From Rhodospirillales bacterium (GTDB taxonomy: Bacteria; Pseudomonadota; Alphaproteobacteria; Rhodospirillales; Defluviicoccaceae), in assembly GCA_007695045.1 (NCBI GenBank), contig REEP01000129.1, positions 1 through 64,000 of the forward strand: a stretch of 64,000 nt of DNA. Direction: 5' to 3'. Below are positions 23,637 through 32,690 of the stretch, piece after piece. The notes below the pieces were generated by a model, which saw only the letters and a program-made list of their open reading frames with translations, had not been told where the DNA came from and made no database searches. Each line of letters begins with the position of its first letter. Within the stretch, counting starts at the first letter, position 1. A program made the position numbers and the translations under genes.

Positions 23637-25964
23637 ATGGCGGTCAACGTCACCTATCCAGGCGTGTATATCGTTGAGGTTCCCAGTGGCGTCCGCACCA
23701 TAGCCGGCGTCGAAACGTCCATCGCCGCGTTCGTCGGCTATACCGGCCGCGGCCCCACCAACGCCGCCCGGCAGATCTTCAATTTCGGCGATTTCGAGCG
23801 GGCCTTCGGCGGGCTGCACCGGGACAGCCCGCTCGGCTACGCGGTGCAACACTTCTATCTGAACGGTGGCGGCAAGGCCTGGATCGTGCGGGTGGCGCAG
23901 GGCGCGGCGCGGGCGTCCGTCGGCCTCCGTAACGGCGTCGACGGTGGCGCCATTACCGTGTTGACCGCGACCGCCAAGTCCGAAGGCGTCTGGGGCAACA
24001 ACCTTCGTCTGGACGTGGATTTCGATACGGCCAATCCGGCCAGCCTGTTCAATCTCACCGTGACCGAATTCGTGGAACAGGGCGGGGTGTTGCAGCCGGC
24101 CCGGTCCGAGGTACACCGCAACCTCGGCATGAGCAGCTTCGGCGCCAACTATGCCGTCGACGTGGTCAACGCCGCCTCCGACCTGATCGACCTGAGCCGG
24201 CCGGCCGCTGCGGTCACTGCGATCGAGGATGCCAACGGCACCGGTCGCAGCGGGACACTTACCGATGCCGACCTGAACCAGTTGGGCGACGACCGGCGCC
24301 GCCTCGCCATCATCCTGGACGGCGACGGACCGCATGAATTCGATATCTTCGATGCCGGTGGCAGCCTCAGCGGCGCCACGCTGGACGATCGGCTCGACGA
24401 TCTGGCCAGCCGGATCCAGGCCCGTGTCCGAGCGATCAACCCGGCCAGCGACGCCTTCGACGGTTTCACCTGCGTTCGCGACGGCGCCGCGATTGTGGCC
24501 ACGTCCGGAACGCCGAATGGACAGGGCGAGCGGTCGTCGGTGCGGTTCGCCAACGCCGGCCAGCGTAACGCTGCGGCCGTGCTGCGCCTCGGCCTCGCCA
24601 ACGGCGGGCGGGAGACGGATGCCACCAGCACCATCCGCCCGGTGCAGACCGGCACCGTCGGGACCGACCTCTCGGCACTGGACCTCTCCACCCTGGCCGC
24701 GCCGGCCGCGATCGACGTGACGATCCGGGCCGCCGGTGTCGCGGATGATGGCCCGCATCCCTTCGCGCTGTGGGCCAACGCCGGGGAGCGACCGACCACG
24801 CTGGAAGGTCTGCGGGCTCGGATCGCCGCAGCTTTCGCCACATCGGGCCGGGCCGCGCTCAACCAGGCCCGGGTCACCGTCGCCGACAACCGGCTGAGGC
24901 TGGTCGCGGGCGGCACGGACCCGAACGTGCGCCTGCAGGTCACCGACAGCGGTGCCGATACCACCGCCACCACCATCGGCTTGGCCGGCGGGGTCCAGAA
25001 CGTGGCGCGTTACGCGACTGGCGTCGGTGCCACGTCCCAGGGCCAGACCGGTGCCGTGCCGGGCAGTGATGGCAGTCCGCCCTCGGACAATGACATCCGC
25101 GGCAGCCGCGCCGCCAAGACGGGCATCTACGCCCTCGAGGACGTGGACCTGTTCAACGTCCTTTGCCTGCCCGCCCGGTCGAACGCCGCCCTTCTGGGAG
25201 AAGCCATCGCCTACGCCGAGGAGCGGCGGTCATTCATGCTGATCGACCTGCCGGAGACGGTGGACACCCTGCCGGAGGCGCAAGCCTGGCTCACCGACAA
25301 CGCCACCCTGCGCCATCGCAACGTCGCGGCCTACTTCCCCCGGATCAAGGCGGCCGATCCTCTGCAGAACAACCGCATCGTGGCCTTTGCCAACTCCGGC
25401 GCGATCGCCGGCCTGTATGCCCGGATCGACGGCGCCCGCGGGGTGTGGAAGGCGCCGGCCGGCACGGAAGCGGCGCTGCGTGGCGTCCGGGCGCTGGAAT
25501 ACACCCTGACCGATCCGGAAAACGGCGTGCTCAATCCGCTGGGGCTCAACTGTCTGCGCAATTTCCCCGCGTTCGGCCCGGTCGTGTGGGGGGCGCGGAC
25601 ACTGGCCGGCAGCGACCAGCTCGCCTCGGAGTGGAAGTACGTTCCGGTGCGCAGGCTCGCCCTGTTCCTGGAGGAAAGCCTCTACCGCGGCACCCAGTGG
25701 GTGGTGTTCGAACCCAACGATGAGCCGCTGTGGGCACAGATTCGCCTCAACGTCGGCGCCTTCATGAACAACCTGTTCCGCCGGGGCGCGTTCCAGGGAC
25801 AGACCCCGCAGGAGGCCTACCTGGTCAAGTGCGACCGCGAGACTACGACGCAGAACGACATCGACCGCGGCATCGTCAACATCGTGGTCGGCTTCGCACC
25901 GCTCAAGCCGGCCGAGTTCGTGATCATCCGGATCCAGCAGTTGGCTGGCCAGATCCAGACCTGA
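23637..25964 (+). CDS. CIS contractile sheath protein (phage tail sheath family)
   Basis: 775 residues. Residues 1-95 (TYPGVYIVEVPSGVRTIAGVETSIAAFVG) and ~490-775 (LALFLEESLYRGTQWVVFEPNDEPLW, then GIVNIVVGFAPLKPAEFVI) form the conserved sheath core. Residues ~95-485 are a long variable insertion, probably surface-exposed domains. Homologous to Afp2-4/Pvc2-4 and myophage sheath proteins, which contract to drive the tube through a target membrane. A single sheath gene serves here, whereas Afp/PVC use three. First gene of the CIS block; ATG at 23637 with GAGAGGA upstream. Confidence 0.93.
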   Translation: MAVNVTYPGVYIVEVPSGVRTIAGVETSIAAFVGYTGRGPTNAARQIFNFGDFERAFGGLHRDSPLGYAVQHFYLNGGGKAWIVRVAQGAARASVGLRNGVDGGAITVLTATAKSEGVWGNNLRLDVDFDTANPASLFNLTVTEFVEQGGVLQPARSEVHRNLGMSSFGANYAVDVVNAASDLIDLSRPAAAVTAIEDANGTGRSGTLTDADLNQLGDDRRRLAIILDGDGPHEFDIFDAGGSLSGATLDDRLDDLASRIQARVRAINPASDAFDGFTCVRDGAAIVATSGTPNGQGERSSVRFANAGQRNAAAVLRLGLANGGRETDATSTIRPVQTGTVGTDLSALDLSTLAAPAAIDVTIRAAGVADDGPHPFALWANAGERPTTLEGLRARIAAAFATSGRAALNQARVTVADNRLRLVAGGTDPNVRLQVTDSGADTTATTIGLAGGVQNVARYATGVGATSQGQTGAVPGSDGSPPSDNDIRGSRAAKTGIYALEDVDLFNVLCLPARSNAALLGEAIAYAEERRSFMLIDLPETVDTLPEAQAWLTDNATLRHRNVAAYFPRIKAADPLQNNRIVAFANSGAIAGLYARIDGARGVWKAPAGTEAALRGVRALEYTLTDPENGVLNPLGLNCLRNFPAFGPVVWGARTLAGSDQLASEWKYVPVRRLALFLEESLYRGTQWVVFEPNDEPLWAQIRLNVGAFMNNLFRRGAFQGQTPQEAYLVKCDRETTTQNDIDRGIVNIVVGFAPLKPAEFVIIRIQQLAGQIQT

Positions 25965-25974
25965 GGGGACAACG

Positions 25975-26487
25975 ATGGCTCAGTTCAGCGTCAATGCGCA
26001 GCGGTTCGACCCGTACAAGAACTTCAAGTTCCGGGTAAAGTGGGACGGCCGCTACGTCGCCGGCATCAGCAAGGTCGGTGCCCTCAAGCGCTCCACCGAG
26101 GTGGTGGAGCACCGCGAGGGCGGCGATCCCAGCAGCAGCCGCAAGTCCCCCGGGCGTACCAAGTACGAGGCCATCACCCTGGAGCGCGGGGTCACTCACG
26201 ACCCCGAGTTCGAGAAATGGTCGAACAAGGTGTGGAACTACGGCACCGGCCTGGGTGCCGAGACCTCGCTCAAGGACTTCCGCAAGGACATCATCCTGGA
26301 AGTCTACAACGAGGCGGGGCAACTCGTCCTCGCCTACCGCATTTACCGCTGCTGGGTCTCGGAATTCCAGGCGATGCCCGACCTGGACGCCAACGCCAAC
26401 GCCGTTGCCATCCAGACCATCAAGCTCGAGAACGAGGGATGGGAGCGCGACGTCGACGTTCAGGAGCCTGAAGAGCCGGCGCTATGA
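25975..26487 (+). CDS. CIS inner tube protein (gp19/Afp1-like)
   Basis: 170 residues. DPYKNFKFRVKWDGRYVAGISKVGALKRSTEVVEHREGG, here in two overlapping motifs, and YRCWVSEFQAMPDLDANAN are the phage tail tube / T4 gp19-like signatures of eCIS tubes. The protein stacks as hexameric rings inside the sheath and carries cargo. It lies 10 bases after the sheath gene, and its stop overlaps the next start (ATGA). A further tube-like adaptor is encoded 9 kb downstream. Confidence 0.93.
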   Translation: MAQFSVNAQRFDPYKNFKFRVKWDGRYVAGISKVGALKRSTEVVEHREGGDPSSSRKSPGRTKYEAITLERGVTHDPEFEKWSNKVWNYGTGLGAETSLKDFRKDIILEVYNEAGQLVLAYRIYRCWVSEFQAMPDLDANANAVAIQTIKLENEGWERDVDVQEPEEPAL

Positions 26488-27245
26488 CCGCTGCGGGCGT
26501 GGCGGACGGGGCGCCGGCGGGCCTGTCGCCTGAGCGGCTGCTCTGGGCGTGGGAGCACGGGAGCCGGCGGCACCCGGTGGACCGGGCCCTGCTGGTGCTC
26601 AAGGCGGCGTTACCGTCGTCATCAGATGCGGCGCTGGCCGGGATTGGGATCGGCCAGCGCGATGCACTGCTGCTCAAGGTTCGGGCCGCCACGTTCGGGC
26701 CCATGCTTGATGCCAGGGCCTTGTGCCCGGCATGCGGCGAGACCGTCTCCTTCACCGCGAACGCGCACCGGATGCTGGCCGCGACCGAGACCGAAGGCGA
26801 GCACAACGACACCTTCGCCATCGACGGATTTCGCCTGCGGCTTCGCGTTCCGGACAGCCGCGATCTGGCCGCCGCTGCCGCCACCGGCGACGCGCAGGCG
26901 GCGCGGGAGCTTTTGCTGGACCGGTGCGTGGTGGGCGCCTGGCGCGGTGACGCAGCGGTGGCGGCGCGTGACCTGCCCGATAGCGTGGTGGAGAGAGCGG
27001 TCCATCACCTCGCGGATCGGGAGGCCGCCGCCGACGTGACGTTTGCCTTGGCCTGTCCGGCGTGCGGGCATCAGTGGTCCGCACCTTTGGATGCGGAATC
27101 CTTTTTGTGGGCGGAAATCGCGGCCGAGGCCGAACGCGTGGCCCGCGCCGTCGACACCCTGGCGCGAACCTATGGCTGGAGCGAGGCCGAGATCCTGGGC
27201 TTGAGCCCGGCGCGGCGGCAGCTCTACCTGCAACTTGCGGGATAG
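26484..27245 (+). CDS. zinc-knuckle baseplate assembly chaperone-like protein
   Basis: 253 residues with two CPxCG zinc knuckles, C81/C84 (CPACGETVSF) and C191/C194 (CPACGHQWS), which would jointly bind one zinc. ERLLWAWEHGSRRHPVDRALLVL at the start and the C-terminal helix ending ARTYGWSEAEILGLSPARRQLYLQL match proteins annotated in CIS and phage clusters as T4-type baseplate hub assembly chaperones. It probably acts during assembly and is not part of the final particle. Overlaps both neighbours. Confidence 0.75.
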   Translation: MTAAGVADGAPAGLSPERLLWAWEHGSRRHPVDRALLVLKAALPSSSDAALAGIGIGQRDALLLKVRAATFGPMLDARALCPACGETVSFTANAHRMLAATETEGEHNDTFAIDGFRLRLRVPDSRDLAAAAATGDAQAARELLLDRCVVGAWRGDAAVAARDLPDSVVERAVHHLADREAAADVTFALACPACGHQWSAPLDAESFLWAEIAAEAERVARAVDTLARTYGWSEAEILGLSPARRQLYLQLAG

Positions 27246-27246
27246 G

Positions 27247-28143
27247 GTGGTGGCAGACTTCCTGACCCGGCTGGCCCAGCGGGCGATCGGTGCTCCCGCA
27301 TCGATTGAACCGCGGCGCCCGTCCCTGTTCGAGCCGGCATCGAGCTTGGCGGTGCCCGGCTTTGCAACGGCTGCCGAGCCCGGCACGGAAATGGCGGACG
27401 AGACCGCAGCGGCCAGACCGCTGCACGCGGTGTCGTCACCGCTCACCCCGCGGGCACCCGGCGCCGCCGAACGGGCGCCCGGCCGCGCCGCAGCTGAGCC
27501 GGCTGCGCGCATTGACGTCCGGGACAAAGTTGCTTCACCGGCACCGGCCAGTGCCGTGCCGACTGCGGCCGCGGGGGCACCGCCGCCGGCGGCACCCATC
27601 GACCGCGCGGTGGCACGGCGCACCGTCACCACACCGACCCTGATTTCGACGGGAAACCAGGACCGCGGCCCGGATCCGGACCGCCGCGAAGGGGGCTCGC
27701 CCCCGGATCGGCACGCCTCGCCGCCTTCCCGAGATCAGCCGCGTTATGCCGTCATGCGTGATGACATGGGTACGTCGCCGGTGCGGCGGGCCGCGGCTGG
27801 CGACACGGCGTCGCCTTGGCCCGAGCCGGGTCCAGCCCCGGAGCTGGCGGCTCCACCGACGCTGGCACCGCCGCCGCCTTTGCTGCCGGCGGCGCCCGGT
27901 GACTCCCTCGGCGGCTCCCCTGGTGACTCCCCAGGTGTCCGTGAGACCGGCTCCGCGCGGAGTGACGGCATCACTGCACGCGGCGGCGAGACGCCGCCAC
28001 CCGTGCGGGTCAGTATCGGCCGGGTCGAGGTGCGGGTGACGCCGCCGCCAGCCGCATCGGCGCCGGTACCCACGCCGGCACGCGCCAGCCGGCTGCAGTC
28101 CCTGGAGGACTATCTCCGCCACGGCAGCGGAGGTAAGCGATGA
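27247..28143 (+). CDS. Pro/Ala-rich CIS-associated protein of unknown function
   Basis: About 298 residues; GTG codons at 27247 and 27250 or a TTG at 27235 could start it. The first 20 residues (VVADFLTRLAQRAIG) and the last 55 (VRVSIGRVEVRVTPPP, then RASRLQSLEDYLRHG) look ordered, and the ~220 between are a disordered Pro/Ala/Gly-rich linker. The two ends match a short protein usually placed before the DUF4255 gene in such clusters, so they may bridge two partners. No enzyme motif is seen. Confidence 0.7.
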   Translation: MVADFLTRLAQRAIGAPASIEPRRPSLFEPASSLAVPGFATAAEPGTEMADETAAARPLHAVSSPLTPRAPGAAERAPGRAAAEPAARIDVRDKVASPAPASAVPTAAAGAPPPAAPIDRAVARRTVTTPTLISTGNQDRGPDPDRREGGSPPDRHASPPSRDQPRYAVMRDDMGTSPVRRAAAGDTASPWPEPGPAPELAAPPTLAPPPPLLPAAPGDSLGGSPGDSPGVRETGSARSDGITARGGETPPPVRVSIGRVEVRVTPPPAASAPVPTPARASRLQSLEDYLRHGSGGKR

Positions 28144-29489
28144 GCAACGCCCTCGCCATCGCCGCGGTGACCCGGGTTCTGCAGGACCTGCTCAACAACG
28201 CCATGGTGGATAACAACGTCACCGGCGCCATCGGCGGCAATGTCAACGTATCCGCCCTGCCGCCCGATCGGGTGGTGGGGGAGAACGGCGCGGTTGAGGA
28301 AAGCCGGCTCAATCTGTTCCTGCACCAGGTCACGCCCAACACCGGCTGGCGTAACGTCGACCTGCCCACCCGGGATCACCGCGGCACCCTGGTGGAGACA
28401 CCGCTGCTGGCCCTCGACCTGCATTACCTGCTCACCGCCTACGGCGCCGACGAGTTGCACGCGGAGATCCTGCTCGGCTACGCCATGCAGGTGCTGCACG
28501 AGACTGCGGTGTTGAGCCGCGATGCCATTCGCCAGGCGCTTTCCGGCACCGCGGTCAATGGCAGCATCCTGCCGCCGGCGTTCCAGTCCTTGACCGCGTC
28601 GGACCTGGCCGACCAGGTGGAACTGATCAAGATCACGCCGGAAGCCTTCAGCACCGACGACATGTCCAAGGTGTGGACGGCGCTGCAGACCCATTATCGG
28701 ACGACCGCCGCTTATGGTGTTTCCGTGGTGCTGATCGAGAGCCGGGTGGCGAAGCGATCGCCGCTGCCGGTGCTGACCCGTGGCGAGCCGCTTCCGGCCA
28801 CGGGGCGGGATGCCGGGGTGGCGGTGCAAGCGAACCTGCTGCCGCCATTCCCTACGCTCACGGCTATCATCCCGGCCAACGGCCAGCCGGCCGCCCGCAT
28901 GGGCGAGGCCATCACGCTCACCGGCCATCACCTGGACGGCGATGCGGTCAACGTCCGCTTCGTCGATCCGCGCACCCGCGAGGCCGTGATTCTGCCGGTG
29001 TTGCCGGGGCGCACCGCCGCACAGGTGCGCGTCGCGCTGCCGCCGGATCCGCCGGCGGCGGCGGTCCCGACAGAGTCGCCCCTGAACCCGGAAAACTGGC
29101 GCGCCGGCGTTTATACCGTTTCGGCGCTGGTGGCCGGCAGCACACCACCGGCCAGGGAAACCAATGAGCTGCCGATGGTGCTGGCGCCCACCCTGGCCGC
29201 CATCAGCGCTGCCGCCGCCGCCGGATCCGCGACCACGTTCACGGTGACCTGCCGGCCGCCGGTGCGGGCGGGGCAGCGAGCGAGCCTGATCGTCGGCCAA
29301 CGGGAACTTCCCGCGATCGAGCCGTTTGCCGCCGATCCCACCGCCCAGCTCACGTTCCAAGGGACCGGCTTCGCAAGCGGTACCACCCACCCGGTGCGGC
29401 TGCGCATCGATGGCGCGGACAGCATCCTGGTGGACCGGTCAGTCTCCCCGCCGGTGTTCGACGCTTCGCAGCAGGTGACGATCCCATGA
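28140..29489 (+). CDS. DUF4255 protein, CIS tail terminator (Afp16/Pvc16-like)
   Basis: 449 residues. The N-terminal DUF4255 domain (~5-190) is recognised from VTRVLQDLLNNAM, ESRLNLFLHQVTPNTGWRNV and ALDLHYLLTAYG. Residues ~235-330 hold an IPT/TIG-like immunoglobulin domain (LTAIIPANGQPAARMGEAITLTGHHL) and a second beta domain follows. In Afp, the homologue caps the distal end of the tube and sheath and fixes length. Longer than the enteric form because of the added Ig-like domains. Overlaps the ATPase start by 4 bp. Confidence 0.88.
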   Translation: MSNALAIAAVTRVLQDLLNNAMVDNNVTGAIGGNVNVSALPPDRVVGENGAVEESRLNLFLHQVTPNTGWRNVDLPTRDHRGTLVETPLLALDLHYLLTAYGADELHAEILLGYAMQVLHETAVLSRDAIRQALSGTAVNGSILPPAFQSLTASDLADQVELIKITPEAFSTDDMSKVWTALQTHYRTTAAYGVSVVLIESRVAKRSPLPVLTRGEPLPATGRDAGVAVQANLLPPFPTLTAIIPANGQPAARMGEAITLTGHHLDGDAVNVRFVDPRTREAVILPVLPGRTAAQVRVALPPDPPAAAVPTESPLNPENWRAGVYTVSALVAGSTPPARETNELPMVLAPTLAAISAAAAAGSATTFTVTCRPPVRAGQRASLIVGQRELPAIEPFAADPTAQLTFQGTGFASGTTHPVRLRIDGADSILVDRSVSPPVFDASQQVTIP

Positions 29490-31462
29490 CCGCGGATCCG
29501 GTACTGGCCTGGAGCAACGCCAACCAGCGCCACCTCGCCGACGCTATCGCCCGGGTGCGCACGCATCTCGAGGCGCACGCCCGGACCCAGGATGTCGCAC
29601 TGCCAGAGGTCGAAATTGCGGCGATTGCCCCGCCGGCACCCCCGATTGCGCCATCCCTGCGGGGGGAGGGACCGTTTGCCCTTGACCACATGGTGGCGCT
29701 GTTCGGCCTGTCACCGTTCGAACGGGATGTCCTGCTGCTGTGTGCCGGCGTGGAACTGGATGCCCGCTTCGCCGCTCTGTGTGCCAGCGTGCAAGGCGAT
29801 CCCCGCCGCCCGAACCCGACCTTCGCCCTGGCCCTGGCCGCGCTGCCGGAGGCGCATTGGAGCGCGCTCGCACCCACGGCGCCGCTCCGCCGCTGGCGCC
29901 TGGTGGAACTGGCTGAAGCGGCATCCCTGACCACCGGGCCCCTCGGCATTGATGAGCGGGTTCTGCACAACCTCACCGGCGTGGCCACCACGGATGACCG
30001 GCTGAGCGGGCTGGTGGAGCCGGTGGCGCCGGCCGAGATGCTGCCGCCCTCGCACCAGGTGCTCTCGGACCGGCTGGCCCGGGAATGGAGCCGGAATGAT
30101 ACGGCGATCCGCCCGGCGGCGGTGCTGTGCGGACCCGATTCGGAGGCGGCCGCCACCATCGCCGCCGCTGCCTGTCGGCGGCTCGATCTCAATCTGCTGC
30201 GGCTGGCCGCGGCCGACGTGCCCCGGGCGGCCGGCGAGCGGACGGCGCTGGCCCGGCTTCTGGAACGGGAACTGGGGTTGACCGGTGCTGCCCTGCTGCT
30301 GGCCTGGGACGAGGCCGAGGCGGAGAGGGCGCGCGACACCGCTGCGTTCGCCCGGGACATGGCCGGTGTGCTGGTGGTGGTGGCGCGGGAGCCGGTCACC
30401 CTGGATCCACGCCCCACCGTCACCCTGGAAGTCCCGAAGCCGCCCTCGGCCGAGCGCGCCGATATCTGGCGGCATGTCCTCGGCGTCCGGGCGCGGGAAC
30501 TCAATGGTGCGATCGACCTCCTGGTGACCCGATTCGACCTGGACGTGGCGCAGGTACGGGCCGCGGCGGCCATGATCGCCGACGGCAGCAGCCGTGGCGA
30601 CACGCCGGACGAGCGGCTGTGGTATGCCTGCCGCATCCAGGCACGCCGGCGGCTGGATGGCCTTGCCGAGCGGATCGAGGCGATGGCCGGATGGGACGAC
30701 CTGGTCCTGCCGGAACCGCAGCTCGCCATGCTGCGGGAGGTGGTGGCGCACGTCCGCCATGCCTCAACCGTGCACGAACGCTGGGGATTTGCCCGCAAGA
30801 GCGCGCGCGGGCTCGGCATCGGCGCCCTGTTCGCCGGGGCCAGCGGCACCGGCAAGACCATGGCGGCGGAGGTGATCGCGGGCGAACTCCGGCTCGACCT
30901 CTATCGCATCGACCTGAGCCAGGTGGTCAGCAAATACATCGGCGAGACCGAGAAGAACCTGAGCCGCATCTTCGACGCTGCCGACGCCAGCGGCGCCATC
31001 CTGCTGTTCGACGAGGCCGACGCCCTGTTCGGCAAGCGCAGCGAGGTCAAGGACAGCCACGACCGCTACGCCAATATCGAGGTGGGCTACCTGCTGCAGC
31101 GCATGGAGGCCTACCGCGGCCTCGCCATCCTCACCACCAACCTGAAGAACGCGCTGGACCCCGCCTTCCTCAGGCGGCTCCGCTTCGTGGTGCAGTTCCC
31201 GTTCCCGGACGCGGGTTTGCGCGCGGCCATCTGGGAACGGATCTTCCCGGCCGAAACCCCACGCCAGAACCTGGACGTGGCCTGCCTCGCGCGGCTCAAC
31301 CTGCCCGGCGGCAACATCCGCAACATCGCCCTCAATGCCGCGTTCCTGGCCGCCGAGGCCGGCCAGCCGGTGGGCATGGCGCACCTGCTGCGTGCCGCCC
31401 GCAGCGAATACGCCAAGCTGGAGAAGCCGCTGTCCGCCGCCGAACTGGGAGGATGGGCATGA
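29486..31462 (+). CDS. CIS AAA+ ATPase (Afp15/Pvc15-like)
   Basis: 658 residues. The N-terminal half holds CIS-specific helical domains (FALDHMVALFGLSPFERDVLLLCAGVELD). A classical AAA+ module follows with Walker A GASGTGKT at 451-458, Walker B LLFDEADALFGKR around D509-E510, and sensor-1 ILTTNLKNALDPAFLRRLRF. In Afp/PVC clusters this ATPase is needed for particle assembly or effector loading; the exact step is debated. Its stop overlaps the next ATG. Confidence 0.93.
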   Translation: MTADPVLAWSNANQRHLADAIARVRTHLEAHARTQDVALPEVEIAAIAPPAPPIAPSLRGEGPFALDHMVALFGLSPFERDVLLLCAGVELDARFAALCASVQGDPRRPNPTFALALAALPEAHWSALAPTAPLRRWRLVELAEAASLTTGPLGIDERVLHNLTGVATTDDRLSGLVEPVAPAEMLPPSHQVLSDRLAREWSRNDTAIRPAAVLCGPDSEAAATIAAAACRRLDLNLLRLAAADVPRAAGERTALARLLERELGLTGAALLLAWDEAEAERARDTAAFARDMAGVLVVVAREPVTLDPRPTVTLEVPKPPSAERADIWRHVLGVRARELNGAIDLLVTRFDLDVAQVRAAAAMIADGSSRGDTPDERLWYACRIQARRRLDGLAERIEAMAGWDDLVLPEPQLAMLREVVAHVRHASTVHERWGFARKSARGLGIGALFAGASGTGKTMAAEVIAGELRLDLYRIDLSQVVSKYIGETEKNLSRIFDAADASGAILLFDEADALFGKRSEVKDSHDRYANIEVGYLLQRMEAYRGLAILTTNLKNALDPAFLRRLRFVVQFPFPDAGLRAAIWERIFPAETPRQNLDVACLARLNLPGGNIRNIALNAAFLAAEAGQPVGMAHLLRAARSEYAKLEKPLSAAELGGWA

Positions 31463-31722
31463 CCCGGCCGCCGATCGACCTCCACATCGATAACCTGATC
31501 CTGGACGGCGTCGCGCCCGGCGACCGGGAGCGGGTGGCGGCGTCGGTGCGGGCGGAGCTCACGCGACTGCTGAGCGAACGCGGGCTGCCGGGTGTTGCAG
31601 AGCGCGGTTCCGACAGTCACGCCGTCGAGCGGGTCGATGCCGGCACCGTGTCATCCCGCAGCTCCGGCCCGGCGGGCGTCGGCACGGCGGTGGCGCGCGC
31701 GATCTACGGAGGGCTGCGGTGA
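31459..31722 (+). CDS. small CIS-associated protein between ATPase and DUF4157 genes
   Basis: 87 residues, starting MTRPPIDLHIDNLILDGVAPGDRERVAASVRAEL. The short segment IDLHIDNLILDGV recurs in small proteins at this position in related clusters; function unknown. It overlaps the ATPase by 4 bp, and its stop abuts the DUF4157 start. The C-terminus (GPAGVGTAVARAIYGGL) is compact. It may adapt cargo to the ATPase, but that is only suggested by its position. Confidence 0.75.
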   Translation: MTRPPIDLHIDNLILDGVAPGDRERVAASVRAELTRLLSERGLPGVAERGSDSHAVERVDAGTVSSRSSGPAGVGTAVARAIYGGLR

Positions 31723-32690
31723 TGAGAACTCGTGCTACAATGGCGGGTCATGCTCCCGACGCGCTGATACCGGCCGTCTTGCCGGTTCCCCATGGTCTGC
31801 TGCAACGCAAGTGCACCGCCTGCGAGGATGGAGAAAGCATCCTTCAGCGCCGGCGCGGGCCGGGTCGCGATCCGGACACGGTGCCGGCGATCGTCCATGA
31901 CGTGCTGCGCGGACCCGGGCAGCCGCTGGACCCGGGCACGCGAGCCTTCTTCGAGCCGCGGTTCGGTCACGATTTCAGCCGAGTACGGGTCCACACCGAC
32001 GCCCGCGCGGCAGAGTCGGCGCGGGCGGTGAATGCCCGCGCCTATACGGTGGGTTCCGATATTGTGTTCACACAGGGCGCTTTCGCGCCGGGAAGCCGGG
32101 CCGGGGGGCAACTGCTGGCTCATGAACTGGCACATGTGGTGCAGCAGGGGACTCCGCGGATACCGAGCCCCGGCCTTCTGAGGCTGGGCCGACCGGACAC
32201 GCTGTCAGAGGTTGATGCCGATCGTGCCGCCTCTCGCGTCGTGGCCATGCCAGCGGCCGGCCTCACTGCCACCGATGGAGTTGCCGTGCCCATGAAGCCA
32301 CCCGGGACCGGGCTCGGAAACGTGGCTGTACAACTCCAGCGCGTTGGCGAGTGCGACAACCGAACGGTACGAAATTGTGCCGGCACGCGCTGCACCACGG
32401 CGGCCGGTCGGCGCGGGGTCTGTCAGTGGGGCGGCATCACCTACGGCTGCCGCTGCCGCGACCAATCCGGCGATGCACCCACGCCCAACCGGGTGCTGGA
32501 GCTTTTTCCGACCTGGTTGCTGGCGTTGCTGTCTGCCGCAGCAATTGCGGCGATCATTGCTTGCTTCGCTACCGGCGTCTGCGAAGCCGCCGCACTTGGG
32601 ACGGCGGTGGGAGCCGGCGTCGCCGCCATCGTCATCGGCATCCTTCGTGCCAACGGTGTGACGGTGACCGAAGAAGGACAAACGGCGTGA
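31722..32690 (+). CDS. DUF4157 probable CIS effector 1, with Cys-rich and hydrophobic C-terminus
   Basis: 322 residues from the ATG at 31722 (an overlapping GTG at 31719 is possible). Residues ~30-145 are DUF4157, with RKCTACED, FGHDFSRVRVHTDARAA and the HELAHVVQQ metallopeptidase-like motif. DUF4157 marks cargo proteins of extracellular CIS. The C-terminal part is different: a cysteine cluster at ~210-245 with eight cysteines, then two hydrophobic stretches (~264-288 and ~290-309). This suggests a membrane-active payload. Proteolytic activity of HELAH is unproven. Confidence 0.82.
   Translation: MRTRATMAGHAPDALIPAVLPVPHGLLQRKCTACEDGESILQRRRGPGRDPDTVPAIVHDVLRGPGQPLDPGTRAFFEPRFGHDFSRVRVHTDARAAESARAVNARAYTVGSDIVFTQGAFAPGSRAGGQLLAHELAHVVQQGTPRIPSPGLLRLGRPDTLSEVDADRAASRVVAMPAAGLTATDGVAVPMKPPGTGLGNVAVQLQRVGECDNRTVRNCAGTRCTTAAGRRGVCQWGGITYGCRCRDQSGDAPTPNRVLELFPTWLLALLSAAAIAAIIACFATGVCEAAALGTAVGAGVAAIVIGILRANGVTVTEEGQTA
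31802..32147 (+). repeat. direct repeat, copy 1 (DUF4157 leader)
   Basis: This 346-base stretch in effector 1 is repeated at 32761-33103 in effector 2. The last 123 bases (32025-32147) match with one mismatch; the first part differs by scattered substitutions and one extra codon here. Identity ends abruptly after the codons for HVVQQ. Confidence 0.9.

Noticed and set aside
23232-24758. 508-codon minus-strand frame covering the CIS leader
   Set aside because: Most of it is antisense to the sheath gene, and the part in the leader has no gene-like codon pattern, so the leader is treated as non-coding.
32124-32145. HELAHVVQQ in the DUF4157 proteins as proof of an active zinc protease
   Set aside because: The HExxH-like motif is typical of DUF4157, but a third ligand and activity cannot be established from sequence; treated as a domain marker only.
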